From: Paraburkholderia ferrariae NBRC 106233
GTDB taxonomy: Bacteria > Pseudomonadota > Gammaproteobacteria > Burkholderiales > Burkholderiaceae
Direction of reading: 5' to 3'
NCBI RefSeq assembly: GCF_000685035.1
Contig: NZ_BAYB01000044.1
Location: 1 to 63,540, forward strand
Length of the DNA: 63,540 nucleotides
Shown here: positions 26,099 to 35,765 of the stretch, piece by piece
Numbering within the stretch: the stretch's first letter is position 1
How the letters are laid out: each line of letters opens with the position of its first letter
Position numbers and translations under genes: made by a program
Notes under the pieces: model-generated
The model's input: only the letters and a program-made list of their open reading frames with translations
The model's database searches: none
Told to the model about the DNA's origin: nothing

Positions 26099-27403
26099 CT
26101 AGTCCGCGCGCTGTCCGTCGTTCTTGATGAAGAACGTGGCGAGCGCACCGAGCACGCAGACGGCGGCGACGTACCAGGTCGGAGCCATCGGCTCGGACTT
26201 CATCAGCAGCGCGACGACGATCGGCGTGAGGCCGCCGAACACCGCGTAGGCCACGTTGTACGAGAACGAGATGCCCGAGAAGCGCACCACCGGCGGGAAC
26301 GCGTTGACCATCACGAACGGCACCGCGCCGATGGTGCCCACCAGCAGGCCGGCGAGCGCGTAGAGCGGCATCAGCAGCGAGCTGTCCACGGCCATCTGGC
26401 GGAACAGCACGTAGTACGACACGGCCAGCGCGATGCCGCCGATGGCGAGCACGCGGCGCGCGCCGAAGCGGTCCGCAAGTGCGCCCGCGCTCACGCAGCC
26501 CACCGTGAGGAACAGCGTGGCCACGCAGTTGGCGAGCAGCGAGGTGGTGGCGTCGAGGTGAAACTGCTTCTGCATGAGCGGCGGCGTCATGAGGATCACC
26601 ACGACGATGGCCGCCGAAAGCATCCACGTGAGCAGCATCGAGACGATCACGGCGCCGCGGTGGTCGCGCAGCACGGCCTTGAGCGGAATTTCGCCGGACA
26701 GCGACTTGCGCGCCTGCATCTCCGCGAACACGGGCGTTTCGTGCAGCCATTGACGCAGATAGACCGAAAGCAGGCCGAATACCCCGCCGATCAGGAACGG
26801 AATGCGCCACGCATACGCGGCGATGTCCTGCGCGCCGAAGTGATGGTTGACGGCCGCGGCGATCAGCGAGCCGAGCAGGATGCCGAAGGTGAGGCCCGCC
26901 GTGAGCGTGCCGCACGCGTAGCCGATATGGCGGCGCGGTACGTGCTCGGAGACGAACACCCACGCGCCCGGCACCTCGCCGCCCACGGCCGCGCCTTGCA
27001 GCACGCGCAGCGCGAGCAGCAGCACCGGCGCGAGCACGCCGATCGAGGCGTAGGTGGGCAGGCAGCCCATCGCGAGCGTGGGCAGCGCCATCAGCAGCAC
27101 GGAGAGCGTGAACATGCGCTTGCGGCCCAGCAGGTCGCCGAAGTGCGCCATCACGATGCCGCCGAGCGGGCGCGCCAGATAGCCCGCCGCGAAGATGCCG
27201 AAGGTCTGCAGCTGGCGCAGCCAGTCGGGGATCGCCGCCGGGAAGAACAACTGGCCGATGGCCGGCGCGAAGAACACGAAGATGATGAAGTCGTAGAACT
27301 CGAGTGCGCCGCCCAGTGCGGCGAGTCCCAGCGTTTTGTAGTCGCCGCGCGTGAGCGTGCGGGCAGGCGCGGGCGCGTGGGCGCCCAGATCCGTTGCTTG
27401 CAT
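26099..27403 (-). CDS. MFS metabolite:H+ symporter (MHS family, ProP/ShiA-like)
   Basis: A 434-residue 12-TM symporter. Family signatures are 'GGALEFYDFIIFVFFAPAIG' in TM1, 'RPLGGIVMAHFGDLLGRKRMF' in loop 2-3, and 'RVLQGAAVGGEVPGAWVF'. MHS members import compatible solutes or organic acids with protons. Start 27403 is placed by the family N-terminus. The frame continues upstream but without a family-like sequence. A repeat-rich stretch follows its stop (25974-26098, several TTGGCCYGRR-like units). Confidence 0.85.
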   Translation of the reverse strand: MQATDLGAHAPAPARTLTRGDYKTLGLAALGGALEFYDFIIFVFFAPAIGQLFFPAAIPDWLRQLQTFGIFAAGYLARPLGGIVMAHFGDLLGRKRMFTLSVLLMALPTLAMGCLPTYASIGVLAPVLLLALRVLQGAAVGGEVPGAWVFVSEHVPRRHIGYACGTLTAGLTFGILLGSLIAAAVNHHFGAQDIAAYAWRIPFLIGGVFGLLSVYLRQWLHETPVFAEMQARKSLSGEIPLKAVLRDHRGAVIVSMLLTWMLSAAIVVVILMTPPLMQKQFHLDATTSLLANCVATLFLTVGCVSAGALADRFGARRVLAIGGIALAVSYYVLFRQMAVDSSLLMPLYALAGLLVGTIGAVPFVMVNAFPPVVRFSGISFSYNVAYAVFGGLTPIVVALLMKSEPMAPTWYVAAVCVLGALATFFIKNDGQRAD

Positions 27404-27772
27404 TGCCGAAGAGTCTGTTTTTGTGTGCGAGAAGTTCGAGTTGGCCAGAGCGCGCGTGGCGTCGTGAGCGGCCGTCGTCGGAAAGTGGGCGCAGGGTGGA
27501 GCCGGGACACGGGCGCGCCTGTCCGGGTAGGACGGCGCGCCGACGACTGGGAAGCCAGCCGGCGATTTTACAGGAAGCCGACGGCGTCGCTGGCGGGCCA
27601 GGGGTGGGGCTATGGTTGGCGGTTGCAGCTTGAAGCCGCGTAAGGTCGCGCGCGGCGGGGACGGGATGCGCGGTGGCAAAAAAACAGGCGGTGTGCGCAA
27701 GCACACCGCCTGTTTTGTCTTGATCGAGCCGGGTAGGGGAGCGACCCGAGGATCAGCCCGGAGCAGCCCGGA
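27404..27772. other. Spacer between MHS symporter and the next reverse gene
   Basis: No gene. It contains the terminator of the upstream gene (27681-27716) and presumably the symporter promoter. Confidence 0.4.
27681..27716 (-). terminator. Rho-independent terminator of the 89-residue gene
   Basis: A perfect 16-bp stem (27681-27696 / 27701-27716, loop GCAA). On the reverse strand it ends in T4 plus further T residues. Confidence 0.85.
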
Positions 27773-28042
27773 TCAGCGGGCGAGGCCCAGCCCCTGGAGT
27801 ACGGCGTTGCCTTCCGAAGTCAGGCGAATCTTCGCGGCGCCTGCGGCCTCGCTCGGCACTTGCTCCACGAGTCCCGCTTCCCGAAGGGTCAGGATTTCGG
27901 GTTTGGCATGAGCGTCGATAGGAGCGTGCAGCAACAGCAAGAGCGTTGCCAGTTCGTGATGGCTCAGCAGCCGGCGCAGCATCGTGCGCTTCGCGGGCTT
28001 GGCCGCCACGGCGACCGGATTGTTCGATACGTCCTGGTTCAC
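27773..28042 (-). CDS. Small protein, possibly winged-helix-like, 89 residues
   Basis: 'LLSHHELATLLLLLHAP' followed by 'ILTLREAGLVEQV' and 'IRLTSEGNAVLQGLG' resembles helix-turn and wing elements of small regulators. No confident family was found. GAGGTACCC precedes the ATG on the reverse strand. Monocistronic, with its own terminator. Confidence 0.6.
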   Translation of the reverse strand: MNQDVSNNPVAVAAKPAKRTMLRRLLSHHELATLLLLLHAPIDAHAKPEILTLREAGLVEQVPSEAAGAAKIRLTSEGNAVLQGLGLAR

Positions 28043-28243
28043 GGGTACCTCCTGTTGCTGCGTTTCTTCTGTCAGGCGGATGATGCGGACGAAGACTTAA
28101 GCGATTCTTAAAACCGTCTGTCAAAAGTGTGTCGCCATGCTACATGACGTTACATCGCCGTGCAGGAAGCCGGACAGCGCCGCGAAACCCTTTCCGGACG
28201 CTTCTCGAAGCCCGTTTCCGCCGCACGCGGCGGCGGGCTGCAA

Positions 28244-28576
28244 TCAGGGTGCGCAGATCTTGCTGGCGCCTTCGATCCACAGATTGGACGTGTGCCGCTT
28301 GCCCGCGTAGAAGCGGTACGTGGTGGTGCCGTTGTCGGCGCGAATCTTGATCACGTTCGAGTCGCCGAAATTGAGCATTTGGCCCTGCGGCAACGGCGTC
28401 GTGCTGAAACTGGCGCCGTGGCGCGTCGCTTCCACCGTGAGGCAGGAGATCACGTCCTGAACCGACCGGTTGGTCGTGGTATCGATAACGGGCTGGCCCG
28501 AGTCCGGATTGCTCTGGAACCAGGCGCACGCTCCCAGCGTGAGGGAGAGGGCGAGTGACAAAACGACCTTCTTCAT
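28244..28576 (-). CDS. Small lipoprotein, 110 residues
   Basis: Lipobox LGAC with Cys17. The mature part holds two Cys residues ('VISCLTV' and 'SKICAP') that could form a disulphide, and a beta-rich core ('VIKIRADNGTTTYRFYAG'). GGAGAAAT precedes the start. Function unknown. Confidence 0.75.
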   Translation of the reverse strand: MKKVVLSLALSLTLGACAWFQSNPDSGQPVIDTTTNRSVQDVISCLTVEATRHGASFSTTPLPQGQMLNFGDSNVIKIRADNGTTTYRFYAGKRHTSNLWIEGASKICAP

Positions 28577-28865
28577 ATTTCTCCTGTCGAGCCGTTGCAG
28601 TAAATGCGTGAAATGCGCCCGGCGGTCCGCGTGGGCTGCCTGGCTTGCGCGCCATTATATTGGCCGGGCGTAGAACAAGAGACGGGAGCATGCGCTGTGC
28701 CGCCCCCCGCCCGACCGCCGTGACAGGTTGCGCAGGCACGAGTGTTGCGGCTTCGCGACTGTCGGATCGCGCACCCTCATGCCGCCACACAACTTCCTGG
28801 ATAGCGAGATAGACTATCCGGGAGGTGCCGTTCCGTGATCTGGCGAGACGTCAGGGAGAAAACGC

Positions 28866-31800
28866 ATGAACCGCCCGTCGATCCGCTTTCCTCTTCGCAC
28901 TGTTGGGGCTGGCTCGGTTTGGCGATGGGTTAAATGGGGATTCGTCGTTGGCATCCTCTTGGCCCTCGTCATCGTCGCGCGGCTGATCCAGATCGAGATC
29001 GACACCTCGCGATTGCAGGCGCGCTATCTCTCCGAGCTGACACGCGACATCGGCTTCACCGTCGAGAGCGGCCCGAGTCACAGCATTCGCTTCCCCACCA
29101 CGAACGGCCCCTACGACGTGCGGCTCGGCTATGCGGAGCTGCCCACGTTCCAGCAGCGCCTCGAAGCGCGCGGTTTCGTCGTGACGGCGCAGGCGCGCGA
29201 TTCGGAACGCATGCTCGCGCTCGCCGACGAAGGCCTCTTCCTGCCGTATGAAGAAAAGGACCAGGCGGGCATCGTGCTGCGCGACGCCGACGGCGCGATG
29301 CTGTTCCACACGCGCTATCCGCAGCGCGCCTACGAGAGCTTCGACGCCGTGCCGCCGCTCGTGCGCGACTCGCTGCTGTTCATCGAAGACAAGTACCTGC
29401 TCGACCCCGACCAGCCGAACCGCAACCCCGCCATCGACTGGGGGCGCTTCAGCCGTGCGCTCGTCGATCAGGGCGTTCGTATGGTGAACCGGCATCAGCA
29501 GACGCCGGGCGGCAGCACGCTCGCGACGCAGATCGAAAAATTCCGCCACTCGGCGGGCGGCCGCACGGCCACGCCGCCGGAAAAGCTGCGGCAGATCGCG
29601 TCGGCCTCGGTGCGCGCCTATCTGGACGGCCCGCAGACCCTGCCCGCGCGCCAGCAGATTCTCGTGCACTACCTCAATTCGGTGCCGCTTTCGGCGAAGG
29701 CCGGCGTCGGCGAAGTCAACGGACTGGGCGACGGCCTCGCCGCCTGGTATGGCCGCGATTTCCGCGACGTGAACCGCATCCTGCGCGAACCGGTTTCGGC
29801 CGGCACGCTCGACGAGCAGGCGCTCGCGTTCCGCCAGGTGCTCTCGCTGCTGATCGCGCAGCGCGCGCCTTCGTACTTCCTGCAGCGCGACAACGGCGCG
29901 CTCGCGAAGCTTACCGACAGCTACCTGCGCCTGCTCGGGAGCGGCGGCGTGATTACGCCCGCGCTGCGCGATGCGGCGCTGGGCACGCAGCTCACGCTCG
30001 ATGCGTCGAAGCCGCCGCCGCGCACGAGCGCGACGGCGTCGTATGCCGACCGCAAGGCCGTGCTCACGCTGCGCACGCAACTGATGCAGACGCTCGGCCT
30101 CAAGACGCTCTACGATCTCGACCGCCTCGACCTCACGGCCACGGCAACCCTCGACGACGGCGTGCAGCAAGCGGTGAGCGAGCGCCTTGCCGACGCCATG
30201 ACGAAAGACGGTGCGCGCGCAGCGGGCCTCGTGGGCTTCGAGATGCTGCAGCCGTGGGACGACCCGTCGAAGATCGCGTACAGCTTCACGCTGTTCGAGC
30301 GGCGCAACGGCGAGAACCTCGTGCGCGTGCAGACCGATAGCGTGAACCAGCCCTTCGACATCAATTCGGGCGCGCGCCTGAATCTGGGTTCGACGGCGAA
30401 GCTGCGCACGCTCATCACTTATCTGCAGATCGTGAGCGACCTGCACGCGAAGTACGCCTCGCTCGACGCGAAGACGTTGCGCGCGATCCAGCCCGATCCC
30501 ACCGATGCCTTGACGAAATGGGCGCTCGACTATCTTGCGGCGACTAACGACCGTTCGCTGCATTCGATGCTCGAAGCGGCGGTGGAGCGCAAGTACTCGG
30601 CCAATCCTGGCGAGACGTTCTACACGGGCGGCGGCGCGCAGAGCTTCAACAACTTCGAGTCGAGCGACAACTCGGCGATCCTCACGGTGCATCGCGCGTT
30701 CCAGCATTCGGTGAATCTCGTGTTCGTGCGGCTGATGCGCGACATCGTCCACTACGAGATGATCCAGACGTCCGGGCCGCCCGCGCAATACCTCGACGAC
30801 CCCGAAGTGCGCAAGGCCTACCTCACGCGCTTTGCCGACGGCGAAAGCCAGGTGTACATGAAGCGCTTCTACACGCGCTACCAGGGCAAGAGCATCGACG
30901 CCGCCGTGGCCACGCTCTTGCAGCACACGCGCAAGGGCCCGGCGCGCATTGCCACGGTGCTGCGCAGCACCGTGCCGGACGGCTCGCAAGCGTGGTTCGA
31001 CACGCAGATGCGCGCGCAGCTCAAGGGCACGAAATTCCAGTGGCTCGACAACGACGATCTTGCGAAGTACTACGACAAGTACGCGATCGACCGTTTCAAC
31101 CTCAACGACCGCGGCTATATTGCGGGCATTCATCCGCTGGAGCTGTGGCTCGTGAACTATCTGCGCGAGCACCCCGACGCAACGCTCGCGCAGGTCCAGC
31201 AGGACAGCAAGGACGTCCGGCTCTACACTTATAGCTGGCTCTTCAAGACACGCTACTACGCCACGCAGAACCGCCGCATTCGCCACATGATCGAGTTGCG
31301 CGCCTACGATGCGATCGGCAAATCGTGGCGCACGCTCGGCTACCCGTTCGACAGCATCACGCCTTCGTATGGCGCGGCGATTGGCGCGTCGGGCGACCGG
31401 CCCGCCGCGCTCGCGCAGTTGATCGGACTCGTGGCGAGCGACGGCGAAAAGCTGCCGACGCATAGCTTCGAGTCGCTCGACTTCGCGCGCGGCACGCCCT
31501 ACGAGACGCGTTTCCTGCACGCGCAAGTGCCGCCGCAGCCGCTCGTTTCGCCCGAGATCTCGCAGGTGGTGCGCGAGTTGCTGACTTCGGTCGTGGAGGG
31601 CGGAACAGCGAAGCGGCTTGCCGACGGCATGACGTTCCCCGACGGCCATACGCTGCCGGTGTACGGCAAGACGGGGACCGGCGACCAGCGCTTTAACGTC
31701 TATGCATCGGGCGCGCGCCTGATCGAATCGCGCAAGGTGAATCGCAGCGCGACGTTCGTGTTCGTGATTGGCGACCGCTTCTACGGCACGCTCACGGCGT

Positions 31801-32039
31801 GGGTGCACGAACCGTATGCGGCACGCTACTCGTTCACGAGCGCGCTGGCGGTGCAACTGCTCAAGTCGATGGCGCCGGTGCTGCAGCCTCTGTTGGACGA
31901 ACAGGCCGGCCAGGGCGACGGCTCGAAGCCGGGTGTGAAGCGCGATCCCGTGCAGGTGACGCTGATCGATCCGAAGTCGGGGGCCATGCGCCAGGTGTCG
32001 TGGCAGCCCGAGGCGGCGGGCAAGGGGGCAAGCCGCTAG
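28866..32039 (+). CDS. Class A penicillin-binding protein (bifunctional transglycosylase/transpeptidase)
   Basis: A 1057-residue cell-wall polymerase anchored by one N-terminal transmembrane helix (about residues 26-44). The GT51 domain has 'FIEDKYLLDP' with likely catalytic E174, and 'TPGGSTLATQIEKF' corresponding to the family 'GASTITQQ' motif. The transpeptidase domain has S509-x-x-K512 ('GSTAK'), S615-V-N617 and K935-T-G-T. The distance from SxN to KTG (~320 residues) is much longer than usual, indicating a large insertion between them. This is an atypical PBP1 relative rather than canonical MrcA/MrcB/PbpC. Confidence 0.87.
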   Translation: MNRPSIRFPLRTVGAGSVWRWVKWGFVVGILLALVIVARLIQIEIDTSRLQARYLSELTRDIGFTVESGPSHSIRFPTTNGPYDVRLGYAELPTFQQRLEARGFVVTAQARDSERMLALADEGLFLPYEEKDQAGIVLRDADGAMLFHTRYPQRAYESFDAVPPLVRDSLLFIEDKYLLDPDQPNRNPAIDWGRFSRALVDQGVRMVNRHQQTPGGSTLATQIEKFRHSAGGRTATPPEKLRQIASASVRAYLDGPQTLPARQQILVHYLNSVPLSAKAGVGEVNGLGDGLAAWYGRDFRDVNRILREPVSAGTLDEQALAFRQVLSLLIAQRAPSYFLQRDNGALAKLTDSYLRLLGSGGVITPALRDAALGTQLTLDASKPPPRTSATASYADRKAVLTLRTQLMQTLGLKTLYDLDRLDLTATATLDDGVQQAVSERLADAMTKDGARAAGLVGFEMLQPWDDPSKIAYSFTLFERRNGENLVRVQTDSVNQPFDINSGARLNLGSTAKLRTLITYLQIVSDLHAKYASLDAKTLRAIQPDPTDALTKWALDYLAATNDRSLHSMLEAAVERKYSANPGETFYTGGGAQSFNNFESSDNSAILTVHRAFQHSVNLVFVRLMRDIVHYEMIQTSGPPAQYLDDPEVRKAYLTRFADGESQVYMKRFYTRYQGKSIDAAVATLLQHTRKGPARIATVLRSTVPDGSQAWFDTQMRAQLKGTKFQWLDNDDLAKYYDKYAIDRFNLNDRGYIAGIHPLELWLVNYLREHPDATLAQVQQDSKDVRLYTYSWLFKTRYYATQNRRIRHMIELRAYDAIGKSWRTLGYPFDSITPSYGAAIGASGDRPAALAQLIGLVASDGEKLPTHSFESLDFARGTPYETRFLHAQVPPQPLVSPEISQVVRELLTSVVEGGTAKRLADGMTFPDGHTLPVYGKTGTGDQRFNVYASGARLIESRKVNRSATFVFVIGDRFYGTLTAWVHEPYAARYSFTSALAVQLLKSMAPVLQPLLDEQAGQGDGSKPGVKRDPVQVTLIDPKSGAMRQVSWQPEAAGKGASR

Positions 32040-32066
32040 GGCTTCCCCGGCCGTGTCGGGAGATGG

Positions 32067-32097
32067 ACGAGGTGCTGCGCGGCACCTCGTCTTTTTT
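32067..32097 (+). terminator. Rho-independent terminator of the PBP gene
   Basis: 9-bp stem ACGAGGTGC/GCACCTCGT (32067-32075 / 32082-32090), 6-nt loop, then C and T6, 28 nt after the stop. Confidence 0.88.
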
Positions 32098-32249
32098 GTG
32101 CCTTGAAAATTCGGAAAACTAAATAATTAACGACGATGTCCGGTCGAAGCCGAACGGGCCGATCTTCGTCCCGGGACTGCAACTGCCGCTCACGCGGGCC
32201 CGGCCGGAACCTCTTGCCGGAACCCGCGAGCGGGCGAAGTGCGCGAGGC

Positions 32250-32768
32250 TCAGTACTGGCCGGCGGCAGGCGGGGGCGGCGGCGAGCCCGGGGGCGGGGG
32301 CGGCAGATAGCGCGGCGCCTGCGACGGCTGCGTGGTGACCATGCGGCCGGCCACGGGGATACGGTTGCCGTTCGCGTACATGCACTGCAGGTAGGCGTAG
32401 TCGTAGCGGCGCTGCACGTCGTAGGCCGAGCCCTGGACATTGCCCATGCCGACGGCGCTGCCGGCAAGCAGGCCCGCGCCCGCGCCGATCGCCGCGCCGC
32501 TGCCGCCGCCGAACGCGGCACCGGCTGCGGCGCCCAGTGCCGTGCCCACCACGGCGCTGCCGACCGCGGTGTTGGTGGCCGCCTGGTTGGTACCCGGGCC
32601 GCCCACCTGCTGGAAGGCGAAGCCGCGGCAGTTGGCGTCGTCGGCGCGGAACTGGTCGAAGGTCTTGCCGGTGCCCGGCAGCGCCATTACGCTCGGCCCC
32701 GTGGGAACGACCGCGCACGCGCTCACCAGGCCCGCCATGGCGAGCAGCGCGAGATAAGTGGTTTTCAT
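32250..32768 (-). CDS. Glycine-zipper lipoprotein
   Basis: A 172-residue outer-membrane-type lipoprotein: lipobox VSAC (Cys18), then a Cys-containing segment, then a Gly/Ala-zipper helix pair ('GSAVVGTALGAAAGAAFGGG' and 'GAAIGAGAGLLAGSAVG'). After 'QRRYDYAYLQCMYANGN' the C-terminus is Pro-rich. Glycine-zipper lipoproteins insert in the envelope; exact role unknown. Start 32768 is preferred over ATG 32774 because GAG lies at the right distance. Confidence 0.8.
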   Translation of the reverse strand: MKTTYLALLAMAGLVSACAVVPTGPSVMALPGTGKTFDQFRADDANCRGFAFQQVGGPGTNQAATNTAVGSAVVGTALGAAAGAAFGGGSGAAIGAGAGLLAGSAVGMGNVQGSAYDVQRRYDYAYLQCMYANGNRIPVAGRMVTTQPSQAPRYLPPPPPGSPPPPPAAGQY

Positions 32769-32793
32769 GTGCAACTCGATATGGTCAAAGGGT

Positions 32794-33198
32794 TCAGTTG
32801 TCCGGCGCTTGTTGCGCGGGAACCGCGCGCCAGCCCGACCCGCACTGCTTCACGTAGGGGTAGTAGGTTTTCGAGGCGTCGCAGTAGTACCAGGTGTCCC
32901 CGCTGTCGTCCTGCCCATTGGGGCCGGCTGCGGGGCCCTGCATCTGCCCTTGCGGCCCTTGGGCATAGCCCGGGTCCGGCGCGCCCTGCGGCTGGCCTTG
33001 CTCGACATAGTCCGGCGCCTGAGGCGGCGGAGCGACCACCACGGGGGCCGGTGCGTAGTAGTACGGTGCGGGCACGACGGGGTAGTACCATGGGCCGCCG
33101 ACACCGACGTACACGCCCACGTGCGACGCATAGGCTGCGCCGCTCGCGCACACGAGCGCAGTCGCGGCGGCCCCGAGTAACAGTTTCGACCTTCTCAC
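32794..33198 (-). CDS. Exported Pro/Tyr/Gln-rich envelope protein
   Basis: From a GTG start at 33198, with GGAG 6 nt upstream, the product has 134 residues. The signal peptide ends at 'AYA', followed by 'VYVGVGGPWYYPVVPAPYYY' and a Pro/Gln/Gly-rich middle. The conserved C-terminal motif 'WYYCDASKTYYPYVKQCGSGW' (in part) contains two Cys. This motif is common in small exported Burkholderiaceae proteins of unknown role. It is 25 nt ahead of the glycine-zipper lipoprotein, probably one operon. Confidence 0.75.
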   Translation of the reverse strand: MRRSKLLLGAAATALVCASGAAYASHVGVYVGVGGPWYYPVVPAPYYYAPAPVVVAPPPQAPDYVEQGQPQGAPDPGYAQGPQGQMQGPAAGPNGQDDSGDTWYYCDASKTYYPYVKQCGSGWRAVPAQQAPDN

Positions 33199-34051
33199 AA
33201 CGATCTCCAGAACGCCAGGCGGCGCGGATGCGCCCACCAGTGGATTATCGAACGCTATGACAACGCTGGTGCCAATGCAATTACGTGAGTTGCATCGTTT
33301 TTTCGAGTTGTTACAACGCATGGGCCGGTACCGCACTGCGGTGCGGATTGGGGACGTATCGGCGCCTAACCTCGGGCATTGTGAGCCTATCGGCCAGGTG
33401 TGCGAAAAATGAAAGTAATTTGCAAGTAATAATCGGAGATCGGAGTGGCGCGCGGTGTCACCGCTCGCGTGCGGTTGGCGTGATGTTCTTCGCCGGCCGG
33501 CGGTGCTCCCAGGCGAGGGCGAGCGAGAAGCAGAAAGACGGTGCAAGAAATAGTAAGGATTGCAATTTAAACATTCGATTTATTAATGAATCGATCCACG
33601 TTTTTCCGCCATCAGATTTTCCTGATAGCGTTCCCGGAATCCGATTCCTCAAAAGGGGAAGATCCCCTCGCAGCACGGCCCGTTCATTGCATGGACTGAC
33701 ATTTTTCCGGCACTTGTTTCATCGAATGAACATTAGCCCGGCAGGAAAAAATGCGCCATAAATCGCTTCGCCTTGGCCCCTGAAAATACCTCGCGCTAAA
33801 ACGTTTGCCCTATCGAAAACCCCTGGTCAAGTCAGGATGCAGGGGGGCCGATATAACGCGAGTAGGACATGCCGCCAGGGGGTGCAGTACAGAAAAAGAG
33901 CATGTCCCGCCATCGGTCTAAATCGCGTGCAACTCAGGGCGACTTCAGAGCGCCCGTTAAATAACAGACGAGAGATCCGCCTTGTCATCCGGCTGGCGGC
34001 ACAACGGATTCCGTATCGATCCGCCTGTGACTATTTGCGAGGGAAAAAACG
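33199..34051 (+). promoter_or_regulatory. Long intergenic region upstream of the chemosensory cluster
   Basis: About 850 nt with no convincing gene. The middle (33530-33740) is AT-rich compared with both neighbours. The right part carries a weak flagellar-sigma-like promoter (see next entry). It may hold an unannotated small RNA, but I see no terminator to support one. Confidence 0.4.
33827..33854 (+). promoter_or_regulatory. Weak sigma-28 (FliA)-like promoter candidate
   Basis: TCAAGTCA, then GCCGATAT after 16 nt from the TCAA, resembles the TAAA-N15-GCCGATAA consensus. It lies about 200 nt before the chemoreceptor. Spacing is one too long and the -35 imperfect. Confidence 0.3.
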
Positions 34052-35749
34052 ATGGAACATTCGACGCCTGAACGTCAGCTCGAGCTGCACGAACTGAGCG
34101 CGGTGAGCGCGGCCCTGAACCGCGTGCAAGCCGTGATCGAATTCGACATGCAGGGCATCATTCTCCACGCCAACGACAATTTTCTCGCCACGGTCGGCTA
34201 CACGCTCGACGAAGTGCGTGGCAAACACCATAGAATGTTTTGCGATCCTGACTATGCCGGGAGTGAGTCCTACCGGCAGTTCTGGGAGAAGCTCGGCCGC
34301 GGCGAGTTCGACCGCGGCGAGTACCGGCGGCTCGGCAAGGGCGGTCGCGAAGTGTGGATCAACGCTTCGTACAACCCGGTGATCGGCGAAGACGGGCGCG
34401 CGTACAAGGTCATCAAGTTCGCCACCGACGTCACCGCCATCAAGCAGCAGCACGCCGAGTACGAAGGCCGCCTGCGCGCCATCGACAAGGCGCAGGCCGT
34501 GATCGAGTTCGACACGGGCGGCAACGTATTGCAGGCCAACCAGAATTTCCTCGATACGTTCGGCTACCGGTTCGAGGAAATAGCGGGCAAGCATCACCGC
34601 CTGTTCTGCGAGGAAGCCTACACGTCGAGCCCCGGGTACGGCGAGTTCTGGGCCAGGCTCAATCGCGGCGAATTCGATTCGGGCCGCTACAAGCGCATTG
34701 CCAGGGGCGGCCGCGTGGTGTGGATCCAGGCGACCTATAACCCGATTTTCGACGTGAACGGCCGCCTCTACAAGGTGGTGAAATTCGCCATCGACGTGAC
34801 GGCCCAGGTGGATCTCGAAGAGAGCGTGAAGCGCCGCGCGCAGGACGACCAGCGCAAGGTGGAACGCCTCCTCGCCGTGGTGAACCGCGCCGCGTCCGGC
34901 GACCTCACGGGTATGGTCGACGTGGAAGGCGCCGAGCCCATCGATCAGCTTGCCGCCGGCATCAAGGGCATGATGAGCGATCTGTCCGGCGTGATCGGCA
35001 AGGTGGTCGAATCGGCCGGCACGTTCAAGGATTCGTCGCAGGACATCGCTGCGCGCGCCGATACGGTGGCGGGCGGCGCCCAGTTGCTGGGCGCGACGGT
35101 GGAGGAAATGAACGCGTCGATCGAAGAGCTGACCGCTTCGATCAACTCGATCGCCGACAATTCGCGCGGCGCCGACCAGCTTGCGAAGGACACGCAACAG
35201 GAAGCGGAGCGCGGCGCGAAGGCCGTGACCCGCTCGATCGAGGCGATGGAACTCATCAACCGCTCGTCCGAAGACATTGGCGAGATTATCAAGGTGATCG
35301 GCGAGATCGCGAGCCAGACCAATCTGCTGGCCTTCAACGCGGCCATCGAGGCAGCGCGCGCGGGCGAGCACGGGCTCGGCTTTTCGGTGGTGGCGGACGA
35401 AGTGCGCAAGCTCGCGGAGCGCTCCTCGCAGGCCACCAAGGAAATCTCGAAGCTCATCAACGAGTCGGTCAAGCGCGTTGCTCAGGGCAGCGAAATTTCG
35501 AAGCAGGCAGGCGAAGCCTTCGAGAAGATCGTGGCCGGCGTGAGCCGCACGACCCAGGCGATTTCGGAGATCTCGTGCGGCGCCGACGAGCAGCTTGTCG
35601 CGGCGCGCGAAGTGAGCACGGCGATCCAGCAGGTGGCGGAGGAGACCGAGAAGTCGGCGGGCGCCTGCGACACCATCGCGCGCGCGGCGGCTTCGCTCAA
35701 GGGCGGCGCCGAGGGGCTCGACAAGACGGTAGCGCGCTTCGTCGTCTGA
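34052..35749 (+). CDS. Cytosolic methyl-accepting chemoreceptor with two PAS domains
   Basis: A 565-residue receptor with no transmembrane segment. Two similar PAS domains (about residues 20-130 and 143-255) each contain 'GKHHR(M/L)FC' and end in a 'DVTA' linker. A coiled linker and the signalling domain follow, with the conserved hairpin 'IASQTNLLAFNAAIEAARAG' near residue 416. The layout matches BdlA-type or Aer-like energy/redox sensors. It lacks the C-terminal pentapeptide used to tether CheR. GCGAGGG precedes the start. It is first in a cluster with cheR, cheD and a CheW-like gene. Confidence 0.9.
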   Translation: MEHSTPERQLELHELSAVSAALNRVQAVIEFDMQGIILHANDNFLATVGYTLDEVRGKHHRMFCDPDYAGSESYRQFWEKLGRGEFDRGEYRRLGKGGREVWINASYNPVIGEDGRAYKVIKFATDVTAIKQQHAEYEGRLRAIDKAQAVIEFDTGGNVLQANQNFLDTFGYRFEEIAGKHHRLFCEEAYTSSPGYGEFWARLNRGEFDSGRYKRIARGGRVVWIQATYNPIFDVNGRLYKVVKFAIDVTAQVDLEESVKRRAQDDQRKVERLLAVVNRAASGDLTGMVDVEGAEPIDQLAAGIKGMMSDLSGVIGKVVESAGTFKDSSQDIAARADTVAGGAQLLGATVEEMNASIEELTASINSIADNSRGADQLAKDTQQEAERGAKAVTRSIEAMELINRSSEDIGEIIKVIGEIASQTNLLAFNAAIEAARAGEHGLGFSVVADEVRKLAERSSQATKEISKLINESVKRVAQGSEISKQAGEAFEKIVAGVSRTTQAISEISCGADEQLVAAREVSTAIQQVAEETEKSAGACDTIARAAASLKGGAEGLDKTVARFVV

Positions 35750-35765
35750 CACCCGGGAGACTGCC

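Noticed and set aside
28851..31856. 1001-residue reverse-strand ORF
   Set aside because: Fully antisense to the PBP gene with Arg/Val/Glu-biased composition; shadow.
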